Shown: positions 8,580-16,798, counted from the first letter of the stretch. The stretch: DNA of 64,000 nucleotides from JACMNW01 sp043721855 (GCA_043721855.1 JAYSPY010000129.1:1-64000), one strand, 5' to 3'. The notes: generated by a model not told the origin, from the letters alone. Program-made: numbers and translations.

Positions 8580-9089
8580 ATGATCGCCCCCACCCTGCAC
8601 ACCCAGAACCTGACCCTGCGCATGCCGCGCCTTGCGGATTTTGAACCGCGCGCGGAATTTGCCTCCTCCAACCGCTCCATCTGGGAAGGTGGCCCGCTGG
8701 ACCGCCATTCCACATGGCGCATCTTCGCGTCAGAAGTCGGCCAATGGCCGCTTCTGGGCTACGGCCCGTTCTCCGTCGATGATACCAAAACCGGGGATTA
8801 CGTCGGTGAGGTTGGTATTTACCACCCGTCCGATTACCCCGAGCCCGAACTTGGCTGGTTCGTTGTGCCCATGTCTGAGGGCCGCGGCATTGCGGCTGAG
8901 GCTGCGCTTTGCGTCATGCTCTGGGCGCGGCAAACCTTTGGCTGGGATCGGTTGGTCAATTACATCGACCCATTGAATGCCCGGTCCATCGCTTTGGCCA
9001 TGCGGCTTGGCGGCGTGGTTGATGAAACCCTGTCAGGGCAGGGTGACACCGATGTCGTGATCCGGCATGATTTGCGGGGGCTGCAATGA
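8580..9089 (+). CDS. GNAT-family N-acetyltransferase (RimJ/RimL-like)
   Basis: 169 residues with the acetyl-CoA-binding segment SEGRGIAAEA (Q/RxxGxG/A type) around residue 103 and the C-terminal pattern N-ARSIALAMRLGG common to the RimJ/RimL branch. AAAAAGG precedes the ATG at 8580. The acceptor substrate cannot be told from the sequence; conserved placement between ffh and aroQ in relatives suggests a housekeeping role, but this is inference. Confidence 0.85.
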   Translation: MIAPTLHTQNLTLRMPRLADFEPRAEFASSNRSIWEGGPLDRHSTWRIFASEVGQWPLLGYGPFSVDDTKTGDYVGEVGIYHPSDYPEPELGWFVVPMSEGRGIAAEAALCVMLWARQTFGWDRLVNYIDPLNARSIALAMRLGGVVDETLSGQGDTDVVIRHDLRGLQ

Positions 9090-9207
9090 TAAGCTTGCAC
9101 CGACGCCATTTTACGGGTGCCGCAGCACGTGGTTTCGCCTCCGCGCGCATAAAGACGGAAAGAAGACGCAAACAAGATGCAATAAAGATGCCGAAAGGAT
9201 GGTCATA

Positions 9208-9501
9208 ATGGATGCCGCAACCCGCGCGCAGGCGCTGCTGCATGACCACCGCGATGCCATCGACCGGCTGGATGCGATCCTTGTCTACACGCTTGCCGAA
9301 CGCTTCAAGCAGACCCAATCCGTGGGCCGCCTGAAGGCCGAACACAACCTGCCGCCGTCTGATCCGCTGCGCGAGGCGAACCAGATGGCCCGCCTTGAAC
9401 AGCTGTCAGAACAGGCTGATCTTGACCCCGACCTGGCAAAGAAATTCCTGACCTTCATCATCTCCGAAGTCATCAGGCATCACGAGAAATTACAGAAATA
9501 A
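9208..9501 (+). CDS. aroQ: Chorismate mutase, AroQ class
   Basis: Short all-helical chorismate mutase, converting chorismate to prephenate for Phe/Tyr synthesis. 97 residues with the family pattern DAIDRLDAILVYTLAERF, then VGRLKAEH (active-site Lys) and a late E-V-I-R-HHEKLQ helix. ATG at 9208 chosen since AAAGGA is eight bases upstream; ATG at 9199 would be too close to that site. Its stop codon is part of a terminator-like hairpin before rpsP. Confidence 0.9.
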   Translation: MDAATRAQALLHDHRDAIDRLDAILVYTLAERFKQTQSVGRLKAEHNLPPSDPLREANQMARLEQLSEQADLDPDLAKKFLTFIISEVIRHHEKLQK

Positions 9502-9520
9502 CCGGGGCTTGCCCGGTTTT
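9500..9520 (+). terminator. Hairpin between aroQ and rpsP
   Basis: AACCGGG (9500-9506), loop GCTTG, CCCGGTT (9512-9518) then TT. The left arm includes the last two bases of the aroQ stop codon. The U tract is short, so it may only attenuate. Confidence 0.55.
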
Positions 9521-9544
9521 ACCCAACCCCAAGGAGACTACAGA

Positions 9545-9901
9545 ATGTCCATGAAAATCCGTCTTGCCCGTGGTGGCTCTAAAAAGCGCCCGCACTATTC
9601 CATCGTCGCCACCGACAGCCGCATGCCGCGCGATGGCCGTTTTCTTGAAAAGCTGGGCACCTATGACCCATTGCTGGCCAAAGACAATGAAGGCCGCGTG
9701 AAAATGGATCTGGACCGCGTTCAGTACTGGATCGGCCAGGGCGCACAGCCCACAGACCGCGTGGCACGCTTTCTGGAAGCCGCTGGTGTCGTTGCGAAAA
9801 AAGTCCGCAACAACCCCAAAGCCGCTGTCCCCGGCAAACGCATGACTGACCTTGCCGCCAAGAAAGCCGCCCGCGCCGCCGCCCCTGCTGACGCAGAATA
9901 A
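9545..9901 (+). CDS. rpsP: 30S ribosomal protein bS16
   Basis: 118 residues beginning MSMKIRLARGGSKKRPHY, the diagnostic bS16 N-terminus, followed by the conserved FLEKLGTYDP and the C-terminal Lys/Ala-rich extension usual in alphaproteobacteria. AAGGAG lies upstream of the ATG at 9545. It heads the rpsP-rimM-trmD-rplS ribosome block, here interrupted by bluB and two tiny reading frames. Confidence 0.98.
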   Translation: MSMKIRLARGGSKKRPHYSIVATDSRMPRDGRFLEKLGTYDPLLAKDNEGRVKMDLDRVQYWIGQGAQPTDRVARFLEAAGVVAKKVRNNPKAAVPGKRMTDLAAKKAARAAAPADAE

Positions 9902-9907
9902 GCAGCC

Positions 9908-10540
9908 GTGACGCCCAGCTTTTCCGCTGAATTTCAGGCAGAGCTGCGCCAACTCATGCGCTGGCGGCGCGACGTGCGCCGCTTTCGCACAGACCCGGTA
10001 GAGGCAGCGGTTCTTGACCGCTGCCTTTGCGCATTTGGCCTTGCCCCATCGGTGGGCCTGTCCGAACCATGGCGGGTGATTGATGTGGTATCGCCAGATG
10101 CCCGTGCCGCAGCGATTGCCAATTTCAAAGCTGCAAACGCAAACGCTCTTGCAGGTTACTGCGATGAAAAGGCTAACCTTTATGCCTCGCTCAAGCTGTC
10201 TGGCATGAATGAGGCCCCGGTTCATCTTGCCGTCTACTGCGACGATTCAACCCCCAAAGGCGCTGGCCTTGGGGCCACCACGATGCCAGAAATGCGCGCT
10301 TATTCCGTTGTGGGTGCCATCACCCTGTTTTGGCTTTTGGCCCGGGCCGAGGGGCTTGGCGTCGGCTGGGTATCGATCCTTGATCCTGTCCAATTGGCAC
10401 AAGATCTCAATTCCCCAACGGGTTGGCAACTGGTGGGCTATCTCTGCGTAGGCTGGCCAGAATCCGATAACGACACACCAGAATTGGAACGCGCCGGGTG
10501 GGAATCCCGCAGCGCCACCCTGATCCGGGAGAGCCGTTAA
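9908..10540 (+). CDS. bluB: 5,6-dimethylbenzimidazole synthase BluB
   Basis: Flavin-destructase that fragments FMNH2 with O2 to make the lower ligand of cobalamin. 210 residues of the nitroreductase fold with RRDVRRF near residue 20, APSVGLSEPWR near residue 47, GLGATTMPEM and the C-terminal LCVGWPE. These match BluB rather than ordinary nitroreductases. GTG start at 9908, six bases after the rpsP stop, so it is probably cotranscribed with rpsP, an unusual neighbour for a cobalamin gene. Confidence 0.9.
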   Translation: MTPSFSAEFQAELRQLMRWRRDVRRFRTDPVEAAVLDRCLCAFGLAPSVGLSEPWRVIDVVSPDARAAAIANFKAANANALAGYCDEKANLYASLKLSGMNEAPVHLAVYCDDSTPKGAGLGATTMPEMRAYSVVGAITLFWLLARAEGLGVGWVSILDPVQLAQDLNSPTGWQLVGYLCVGWPESDNDTPELERAGWESRSATLIRESR

Positions 10541-10633
10541 ATGACCCCTGACCGCATTTGTGCAACCATTCTATCTGGCGACGTTCCGGCCTTGGTTCAG
10601 ATTTCACAAGCCATCCGGTTTGCCCCCCGATGA
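10541..10633 (+). CDS. Possible 30-residue peptide between bluB and rimM
   Basis: ATG directly abuts the bluB stop (TAAATG) and the frame ends at a TGA that overlaps the start of the next small gene (ATGA-type junction at 10630-10633). The peptide (MTPDRICATILSG...) has no recognisable domain or membrane segment. The only support is the close coupling on both sides; it might instead be a remnant or a leader that couples translation. Confidence 0.25.
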   Translation: MTPDRICATILSGDVPALVQISQAIRFAPR

Positions 10634-10794
10634 TCCCCGGTCTGGGCCTTATTCGCCGAACGGTCACTTTTGTGCTTTGTGCGGGATCATTTTGGGCTGG
10701 AACGCAATTTGTGCGCTTTGGTCAGATTGACGCCTGTCTGGATGCCGGTGGATCATGGAATACGCGCGGCTTTTGTGAAGGAAATGCTCCATGA
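10630..10794 (+). CDS. Small single-span membrane protein with C-terminal Cys/Gly motif
   Basis: 54 residues: a short basic N-terminus, one hydrophobic segment (about residues 10-27) and a tail CLDAGGSWNTRGFCEG with two cysteines. Similar CLDAGG...G-C tails occur in small proteins of Rhodobacteraceae. Its ATG overlaps the preceding small frame and its TGA overlaps the rimM ATG, so it is translationally coupled into the rpsP-rimM operon. Function unknown. Confidence 0.6.
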   Translation: MIPGLGLIRRTVTFVLCAGSFWAGTQFVRFGQIDACLDAGGSWNTRGFCEGNAP

Positions 10795-11297
10795 CCACAG
10801 ATCGTATCTGCGTTGGTGCCATCGCAGGCTCTTTTGGGCTGCAAGGTGAGGTGCGGTTGAAATCCTTCTGCTCCATCCCCGAAGCCATCGCCACCTACGG
10901 CGCGCTGACATCGGAGGATGGCAGCCGCAGCTTTACCGTCAAATTGACCCGGCCCGTCGCGAACGGCCTTGGCGCGCGGATCGCGGGCATCACCACCAAA
11001 GAACAAGCCGACGCGCTTAAAGGCACCAGCCTTTATGCCGACCGCATAAAACTGCCATCGCTGCCCGATGACGAATACTATCACACCGACCTGATCGGCA
11101 TGGCCGTGCATGACACTGGCGGCGCGCTGATCGGCACCCTGCAAGCGGTACATAACCACGGGGCAGGGGATTTGTTGGAAATCATGGGCCCGGGCATGAA
11201 AACGGCGCTTTTGCTGCCCTTCACCCGCGAAGCGGTGCCCAATGTTGATCTGGCCGCGCGCCGCATTGTGGCGGACTTGCCCGAGGGGCTGGACTGA
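10791..11297 (+). CDS. rimM: Ribosome maturation factor RimM
   Basis: Binds uS19 and assists maturation of the 30S head. 168 residues with the N-terminal ICVGAIAGSFGLQGEVRLKSF signature and the C-terminal PRC-barrel region (YYHTDLIGM, GAGDLLEI, LLPFTREAVP). ATG at 10791 overlaps the stop of the preceding small membrane protein gene. In most relatives rimM is followed closely by trmD; here a broken kinase and a membrane protein gene lie between. Confidence 0.96.
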   Translation: MTTDRICVGAIAGSFGLQGEVRLKSFCSIPEAIATYGALTSEDGSRSFTVKLTRPVANGLGARIAGITTKEQADALKGTSLYADRIKLPSLPDDEYYHTDLIGMAVHDTGGALIGTLQAVHNHGAGDLLEIMGPGMKTALLLPFTREAVPNVDLAARRIVADLPEGLD

Positions 11298-11322
11298 CAC
11301 GGTTTTAAGCTGTGCTCCTGTA

Positions 11323-12399
11323 TCAAATGGGTTGCGGTATCACCCGCCATGCTGGCAGTCGGATATGGGCCGTCATGGCGCAATCGTCATGCAGAAGATC
11401 AAGCTCCCCGCCCTGCAATTCCACGATCCGGTGCGTCAGTGGCAATTCAAGGCCAATCCCATCCGCATCCCGCGTGTGAACGGTCTGACCGACCCCGAAC
11501 GCCTGCCAAATCCGGGCCTGATCCTCGGGCGAAATGCCATTGCCGTTGTCTTGGACGCAGATAGATATCGTCCCGTCTGGCAAAAGCGCAGTCACAACGC
11601 TGCAACTGTCACCGCCGTGATGCACGAAATTTGACATCAGGCAGGTCAAGGCCATCTCCAGCTTTGCCGCATCGGCATGCAGGCAAATTGTGCCGGCAGT
11701 GCCTGCCCGATGCAGCGTTTTGTCCCGCAATCTTTTAAGCTTGTCAAAGCCGGCGTTACTTTTTGAAGCAGCGTGTCCAGATCAATCGGGGGATCATCCA
11801 GCTTGATTTCATCGGCGCTGAGTTCGGTAAAAGACAGGATACTGGCCACCACGGCATTCAGGTGCTCAGCTGATGACAGGACCGCATCAATCACCTCGGC
11901 GTCGCTTTCGTCGCGGCGTTCCAGCACCTGTGCCATGCCGTGACTGCCGTTCCGGGGCGTGCGCATTTCATGGCCAATCAGCGACATAAATTCTTTCTGT
12001 GCATCTTGCGTGATGGCCTTCAAACGCTGTGCCACCGCCGGATCGGGGGTAGAGGGCTGTTCATAAAACCGTGCCACCATCTGCGAGAGGGTATCGAGCA
12101 TGGCAATCTGATTTTCGTCGGGCGGATCACGCAGGGCAGGATCAAGCCCGCAGACAGTGCCAAGACAGATGCCGTTCGATGTGACCACGGGGGACGAGGC
12201 TGAAAACCGGACCCCCATGCCGCACCATCGCCGTGACATGCGTGAAAAACGGATCATCCCGCCGCTCTTGCAGTGCCATCGCATCCCCGGAGCGCGATCG
12301 CGCGGCGTCATTTGACGGTATCGGAAATGGGCGTAGCATTCGTCTGATCAAGGCCTTATCTGCGGATATCGTAGCAGAACAAGCGAGCAGCTTTAACAA
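11323..12399 (-). pseudogene. GAF-HisKA-HATPase histidine kinase with two frameshifts
   Basis: Read on the minus strand in three successive frames, one kinase emerges. First comes the start of a GAF domain (to about 12215). Then GAF plus dimerisation helix with FMSLIGHEMRTP (about 12215 to 11748), then an ATPase domain with N-box, VQDNGNGI and a QARIWQAFG segment (to 11323). Both junctions fall in mononucleotide runs: C5 at 12212-12216 (one base too many) and A3 at 11746-11748 (one base too few). Correcting each by one base gives smooth joins (RHGVRFSAS and AFDKLKRLRDK). It could be a true pseudogene or two sequencing errors. Opposite in direction to the rimM operon. Confidence 0.8.
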
Positions 12400-12536
12400 A
12401 CTGCGGCTATGTTTGCAGCGGGTTTGCCGAAATGCTGCCGGCTAAAATGCTGCGCAATGAAATCATTACCGGCCCGCCCGCTTGCCATGCTGGACGACGG
12501 CCCGATTGGCGCAGTAGCATTGGCGCAAGGTAACAG

Positions 12537-13016
12537 GTGAGCCAAGCCATGGAAAATCGCAGACGCTTTATGATGGTGGCCAATGCGCTGCTGTATTTTG
12601 GCCCGCTTTTGGCTGGCTTGGCGGGCTTTGGCTGGGGCCTTGTGCCCGTGTTCACAACGATCTTCGTGCTGTGGCTGATCATTTTACAGCCCTATGAATT
12701 TCCTATCAACAAAAGCGAATGGTTGTCAGCCGATGCTTGGGTTGCCATCGCCGCCCGCGCTGCCGTGCAGCTTTTGTTTGTGGTTGTACTTTTTGCCATC
12801 GGTCGCGGCCTTGGGGGCATTTTGGGCGTCATGACCGGGTTTTCTGTGTTTTTACCCGTTGGCATGTCGTTCTTGTCAATTCCGCTGGCCCGCTTGATCT
12901 GGGATCCTTGGGCGCAGCCCCCCATGCCGGATGCTGATGCAACGTCGCAGCAAACGCCGCCCGTCAACGCGCCCTCTGCGGACGCGTCATCAGCCGCGGA
13001 CCGCACTTCGCCCTGA
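12537..13016 (+). CDS. Conserved membrane protein, 4 predicted spans
   Basis: 159 residues: hydrophobic segments near residues 14-34, 36-52, 68-92 and 96-118, and a Pro/Ala/Ser-rich soluble tail. No known domain recognised. GTG start at 12537 is supported by CAAGG seven bases upstream; the in-frame ATG at 12549 is an alternative. It lies before trmD, 40 bp upstream, and likely shares its transcript. Confidence 0.7.
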   Translation: MSQAMENRRRFMMVANALLYFGPLLAGLAGFGWGLVPVFTTIFVLWLIILQPYEFPINKSEWLSADAWVAIAARAAVQLLFVVVLFAIGRGLGGILGVMTGFSVFLPVGMSFLSIPLARLIWDPWAQPPMPDADATSQQTPPVNAPSADASSAADRTSP

Positions 13017-13056
13017 CCCCCTATCCGGCACCAAACTTTCCCGCTAAAACCCCGGT

Positions 13057-13869
13057 ATGACTGATGCAGCCGATCCCAAACTGAAATCGCACGGCAGGCT
13101 GACCATAGCCGCGTCGCTTGCGCCGCGTGATCTGATGGAAGGTGCCCCCCGCGTCAAAGGCGCTTGGGAAGCGCGGGTGATCACCCTGTTCCCCGAAGCA
13201 TTTCCCGGCACACTTGGCCTTTCGCTTACCGGCAAAGCGCTGGACCAAGGGCTGTGGCGTCTTGATACCATCGATCTGCGCTCGCTGGGGGACGGCAAAC
13301 ATCGCAATGTCGATGACAGTCCGGCAGGCGGCGGTGCCGGCATGGTTCTGCGCGCCGATGTGGTGGATCGTGCGTTTTCCGCCGCCGCGACGGGCATGCC
13401 AAAAGCGCGATGGCCCATCATTTACCTCTCGCCGCGTGGCAAACCCTTTGATCAGGCCATGGCCAGATGTTTTGCTGCCTGTGATGGTCTGACGATGCTG
13501 TGTGGCCGCTTTGAAGGCGTTGATCAGCGCGTGCTGGATCACCACGATGTGGAAGAGGTCAGCCTTGGCGATTTCATTCTGACTGGGGGCGAAATTGCCG
13601 CGCAGGCCCTGCTGGATGCAACCGTGCGCCTGCTGCCGAACGTGCTGGGCAACCAAGCATCAACCGAGGAGGAATCGTTTTCCCATGGACTGCTGGAATT
13701 TCCGCAGTTCACACGGCCCGTGGTGTGGAACGACCGCCCGATCCCCGATGTGCTGCAATCGGGCCATCACGGTGAAATCGCCAGATGGCGCAAAGCACAG
13801 GCCGAGGCGATTACAAAAGAGCGCAGGCCGGATTTGTGGGAAGTGTATTTGAAGGGCACATCCAAATAA
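13057..13869 (+). CDS. trmD: tRNA (guanine37-N1)-methyltransferase TrmD
   Basis: Knotted SPOUT methyltransferase that makes m1G37, preventing frameshifting. 270 residues with ARVITLFPEAFPG, DDSPAGGGAGMVL, LCGRFEGVDQRV and SLGDFILTGGE, all diagnostic. About 40 residues precede the usual start region, an extension seen in Rhodobacteraceae TrmD. No strong Shine-Dalgarno is seen before ATG 13057. Downstream is a strong GC hairpin (13933-13958). Confidence 0.96.
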   Translation: MTDAADPKLKSHGRLTIAASLAPRDLMEGAPRVKGAWEARVITLFPEAFPGTLGLSLTGKALDQGLWRLDTIDLRSLGDGKHRNVDDSPAGGGAGMVLRADVVDRAFSAAATGMPKARWPIIYLSPRGKPFDQAMARCFAACDGLTMLCGRFEGVDQRVLDHHDVEEVSLGDFILTGGEIAAQALLDATVRLLPNVLGNQASTEEESFSHGLLEFPQFTRPVVWNDRPIPDVLQSGHHGEIARWRKAQAEAITKERRPDLWEVYLKGTSK

Positions 13870-13932
13870 CTAATGGCAGCTTGGCATGCCCAATTCGTTT
13901 TCTTATTGTATTTGATTTCAATCAACTAGGGC

Positions 13933-13958
13933 CGCGCCTGCCTGCCCCGGCAGGCGCG
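13933..13958 (+). terminator. GC hairpin downstream of trmD
   Basis: CGCGCCTGCC (13933-13942), loop TGCCCC, GGCAGGCGCG (13949-13958): a perfect 10-bp stem. The following bases (TGTTC) are only weakly U-rich, so termination is plausible, not certain. Confidence 0.45.
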
Positions 13959-14055
13959 TGTTCACGCACCAGCCAGACAGGCGCTGCCCTGTTTGCCCAT
14001 TCGTTGGAACAAGCTGATTTTCCCTTGCCCAAACGGCGTTTCGCCTATTGGCAAC

Positions 14056-14096
14056 GGACCAAGAAACTCTCTCCCAGAGAGTTTCCAGATTGGTCC
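14056..14096. repeat. Two-part long hairpin
   Basis: Inner perfect stem GAAACTCTCT (14063-14072) / AGAGAGTTTC (14076-14085) with CCC loop. Outer arms GGACCAA (14056-14062) and TTGGTCC (14090-14096) are also complementary; only CAGA (14086-14089) bulges. The 17-bp stem stands 60 bp before the rplS promoter. Confidence 0.8.
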
Positions 14097-14155
14097 AGGC
14101 GCGGGCCATGACCCGTTGCAGTGCTTTAAGCACTCAAAGGCGCACCCCCATCCCC

Positions 14156-14184
14156 TTGACCCATCCCCCCCTAAACCCTATACG
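14156..14184 (+). promoter_or_regulatory. Promoter of rplS-rpmE
   Basis: TTGACC (14156-14161), 17-bp spacer, TATACG (14179-14184). A start near 14191 would leave a leader of about 208 nt before the rplS ATG. Confidence 0.6.
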
Positions 14185-14398
14185 CCACTAGTCCGGGGTC
14201 TAAACACCCAACGGGCCCGATTCCTTTTGGCCAGAGCATCCGTTTCCTTCGCCGGGTGCGGCCCGAATATCGGACTAAAAACAGCAGGCCCCATCTCTGG
14301 CGGGCATACCTTGCGTGGTGTGGACCCGGGTAGAAGACCAAAGCTCTGGTGCGGCATCATTTCGGGGGCAAACCCTGAGCATTGAAAGGACGACGCGC

Positions 14399-14806
14399 AT
14401 GAACCTTATCGCGCAGATCGAGGCCGAACAAATTGCGGCTCTCGGCAAGACCATCCCGGATTTCAAGGCCGGTGATACTGTCAAAGTCGGTTACAAAGTA
14501 ACCGAAGGCACCCGAAGCCGCGTGCAGATTTACGAAGGTGTGGTCATCGGCCGCAAAGGTGGGGCGACCATTTCTGCCAGCTTCACCGTACGTAAAATCT
14601 CGTTCGGCGAAGGTGTGGAGCGGGTTTTTCCGCTGTATTCCACCAACATCGACAGCATCGAAGTTGTTCGTCGTGGCCGTGTGCGCCGCGCCAAGCTGTA
14701 TTATCTGCGTGATCGTCGCGGCAAATCCGCCCGGATCATGGAAGATACCAATTACAAAGCCCCGGCCACATCTTCCCCAGCCACATCTTCCCCAGTCAGC
14801 GCGTAA
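14399..14806 (+). CDS. rplS: 50S ribosomal protein bL19
   Basis: 135 residues; begins MNLIAQIEAEQIAAL and has the family segments FKAGDTVKVGYKV, YEGVVIGRKGG, FGEGVERVFPLYS and the basic RRGRVRRAKLYYLR. GAAAGGA precedes ATG 14399. The C-terminus ends in a low-complexity tail encoded by a perfect 15-bp tandem duplication (14765-14794), adding the repeated pentapeptide PATSS. rpmE follows after 11 bp. Confidence 0.97.
   Translation: MNLIAQIEAEQIAALGKTIPDFKAGDTVKVGYKVTEGTRSRVQIYEGVVIGRKGGATISASFTVRKISFGEGVERVFPLYSTNIDSIEVVRRGRVRRAKLYYLRDRRGKSARIMEDTNYKAPATSSPATSSPVSA
14765..14794 (+). repeat. 15-bp tandem duplication in the rplS 3' end
   Basis: GCCACATCTTCCCCA occurs twice head to tail (14765-14779, 14780-14794) and adds five residues in frame to the bL19 tail. 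Confidence 0.9.
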
Positions 14807-14817
14807 GGACCGGACCG

Positions 14818-15039
14818 ATGAAATCAGAAATTCACCCCGACTATCACGTGATCAACGTAAAAATGACCGATGGCACCATTTTCCAAACCCGCACCACATG
14901 GGGCAAGGAAGGCGATCAGATGTCTTTGGACATTGATCCTTCCGTGCACCCTGCCTGGACCGGCGGTTCGGCCAAACTGCTGGATACCGGCGGCCGCGTG
15001 TCCAAGTTCAAGAACAAGTATTCCGGCTTGGGCTTCTGA
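14818..15039 (+). CDS. rpmE: 50S ribosomal protein bL31
   Basis: 73 residues: MKSEIHPDYHVINVKMTDGT at the start and HPAWTGGSAKLLDTGGRVSKF later are typical of bL31. It lacks the four zinc-binding cysteines, so it is a C-minus type bL31. It follows rplS by 11 bp and is followed by a clear intrinsic terminator, so rplS-rpmE form one transcript. Confidence 0.95.
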   Translation: MKSEIHPDYHVINVKMTDGTIFQTRTTWGKEGDQMSLDIDPSVHPAWTGGSAKLLDTGGRVSKFKNKYSGLGF

Positions 15040-15057
15040 ACCAAAGCTTGTACCAAG

Positions 15058-15088
15058 AACGCCGCCCCAGTCCGGGCGGCGTTTTCAT
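15058..15088 (+). terminator. Terminator of rplS-rpmE
   Basis: AACGCCGCCC (15058-15067), loop CAGTCC, GGGCGGCGTT (15074-15083), then TTCATTT. Perfect 10-bp stem. Confidence 0.8.
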
Positions 15089-15642
15089 TTCCGGTTCAAT
15101 CTGGGCACATTTTTATGGGCGGCAGACTTTTTACGCTGAAGTGTGTCGTCCCATCGTTTCTTTGCCGCTTTGGCAAATGATGTGCAAAACCGCGCCGAAC
15201 GGGTTTGGGGGCTGCAAGCCGTCCCTGATATGACTTCTGCGCAAAAACCGTCGCGCCTTCGGCTTGGACATGACGGTCGCGAAGCGAAATTTACCTGGCA
15301 GAAATCGGTTTCCTGCAGCGACGGCACTGTTTTTTGTTGGTATCGCGTTCACAGTCACCTCAGCAAGCGGCAACCGAGTAAACATGCGGCGATACCGCGA
15401 TGGTGAAACGGGCTGTCTGATCCTGTCAGCTGACGCGATATCTTAGGTATTTGGTTTGGACACAGACAATAAGACGGGAACGGATGGCAGTGTCTTTGTG
15501 CGCTGCGATAAATTGATCGGATAGTGTTGCGCGCAACAGGGCAATACCCAACTTCCGGCATCAATCGGCAGAAAAGGCTTCCCTCTGGCAGAAAGCCTTG
15601 GCAATAACGCATATTGCAGGTTGCTGGGGGTGCGGTCCAACC
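15089..15642. other. Non-coding region upstream of mipZ
   Basis: About 550 bp. No gene is convincing. One weak candidate (15270-15446, plus) would encode 58 residues with a basic start and one hydrophobic stretch (ATALFFVGIAFTVTSA), but has no Shine-Dalgarno. A perfect 12-bp palindrome GTTGCGCGCAAC lies at 15525-15536. The mipZ promoter must be here, but I could not place it with confidence. Confidence 0.4.
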
Positions 15643-16452
15643 ATGGCGCATATTATCGTTGTCGGGAACGAAAAGGGCGGGTCGGGCAAATCGACCACCT
15701 GTATGCATGTGGCAACCGCCCTTGTGCGGATGGGCCATAGGGTGGGTGCGCTGGATCTTGATTTGCGGCAACGCAGTTTCGGGCGCTATGTCGAAAATCG
15801 CTTGGCCTACCTGCGCCGTACCGGACTGACACTGCCATCGCCAAATTACCAAGACATGCCTGATATCGACCCGGCCACCATTCCGGCAGGCGAAAACGCC
15901 TATGATCACCGCCTTTCTGCCGCCATTTCGGCACTGGAACCCACGTCCGATTTCATCATGATCGATTGCCCCGGCTCGCACACCCGCCTAAGCCAGGTTG
16001 CCCATTCGCTGGCCGATACCCTGATCACGCCCTTGAACGACAGTTTCATTGATTTCGATCTGCTGGCCCGGATGGATTATGAAACCGGCCGCGTCAAAGG
16101 CCCCTCGATCTATTCCGAAATGGTCTGGAACGCGCGGCAGCTTCGTGCGCAGGCGGGGCTGAAGCCGATTGACTGGATCGTTCTGCGCAACCGTCTTGGC
16201 GCACAACAGATGCACAACAAGAAAAAGGTCGGCGCGGCGTTGGAAGACCTGTCCAAGCGCATTGGCTTTCGCGTCGCCCCCGGTTTTTCCGAACGCGTGA
16301 TCTTCCGCGAATTGTTCCCACGCGGGCTGACCTTGTTGGACCTCAAGGATACCGGGGTTGACCAGCTGAACATATCCAATATCGCGGCGCGGCAAGAGGT
16401 CCGCGATCTGCTGCGCGAAATCAGGCTGCCTGGTGTGTCGATTGATTTCTGA
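15643..16452 (+). CDS. mipZ: MipZ-type ParA ATPase (division-site positioning)
   Basis: 269 residues. Deviant Walker A NEKGGSGKST at residues 9-18, the MIDCPG Walker B-like segment near residue 107, and the MipZ-specific pattern YDHRLSAAISAL, RVKGPSIYSEMVWNARQ and DWIVLRNRL. In Caulobacter, MipZ binds ParB at the origin, forms a bipolar gradient and keeps FtsZ to midcell. ATG at 15643 has only a weak G-rich site upstream; no better start exists without adding unrelated residues. No parAB genes are adjacent, as is usual for mipZ. Confidence 0.88.
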   Translation: MAHIIVVGNEKGGSGKSTTCMHVATALVRMGHRVGALDLDLRQRSFGRYVENRLAYLRRTGLTLPSPNYQDMPDIDPATIPAGENAYDHRLSAAISALEPTSDFIMIDCPGSHTRLSQVAHSLADTLITPLNDSFIDFDLLARMDYETGRVKGPSIYSEMVWNARQLRAQAGLKPIDWIVLRNRLGAQQMHNKKKVGAALEDLSKRIGFRVAPGFSERVIFRELFPRGLTLLDLKDTGVDQLNISNIAARQEVRDLLREIRLPGVSIDF

Positions 16453-16582
16453 ACAGGCTTTGACGACCCGCACGTTTGGCTTCGCGCATCTCTAACTTGC
16501 GCAGGCGCACCACAAACGCATCACAGGGTTCGGCTTTCGCGGTTAACCCAAGGCGGGCAAGCAGGGCAGTGGCGTATTTCAT
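16421..16582 (-). CDS. Small basic hypothetical protein overlapping mipZ 3' end
   Basis: 53 residues, MKYATALLARLGLTAKAEP at the start and an Arg/Lys-rich amphipathic C-terminal half (RLRKLEMREAKRAGRQ). GGGAGA stands seven bases before ATG 16582, a good ribosome site. It is convergent with mipZ and overlaps its last 32 bp. No family recognised; the ribosome site is the main support. Confidence 0.45.
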   Translation of the reverse strand: MKYATALLARLGLTAKAEPCDAFVVRLRKLEMREAKRAGRQSLFRNQSTHQAA

Positions 16583-16798
16583 AATCGTCTCCCTATGAAG
16601 CGAACTATACTGCTGGTTGTCATCTGACAGCACGGCAAAACTTGGGCGCTGAAAAGGACATGTCACGGCGATATCGGAATAATTCGAAACAATCCGCTTT
16701 CCATTCAGCAACAATAATCCCGTCATCCGCGCCTCCCTTGATGCAAGCACCTGCCCAATGCTATGCCAGCCAAGCGTTAAAATTCAGGAAACATCGCC

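Larger units (their letters stand above)
13870..14398. other. 529-bp trmD-rplS spacer with hairpins and rplS promoter
   Basis: No gene seen. In order it holds a 10-bp perfect hairpin (13933-13958), a long two-part hairpin (14056-14096), a good sigma70 promoter (14156-14184) and about 200 nt of rplS leader. The leader contains no riboswitch class I recognise. Confidence 0.7.

Noticed and set aside
15085..15385. Minus-strand frames between rpmE and mipZ
   Set aside because: Ser/Arg-rich, overlap the rpmE terminator and have no ribosome site or domain.
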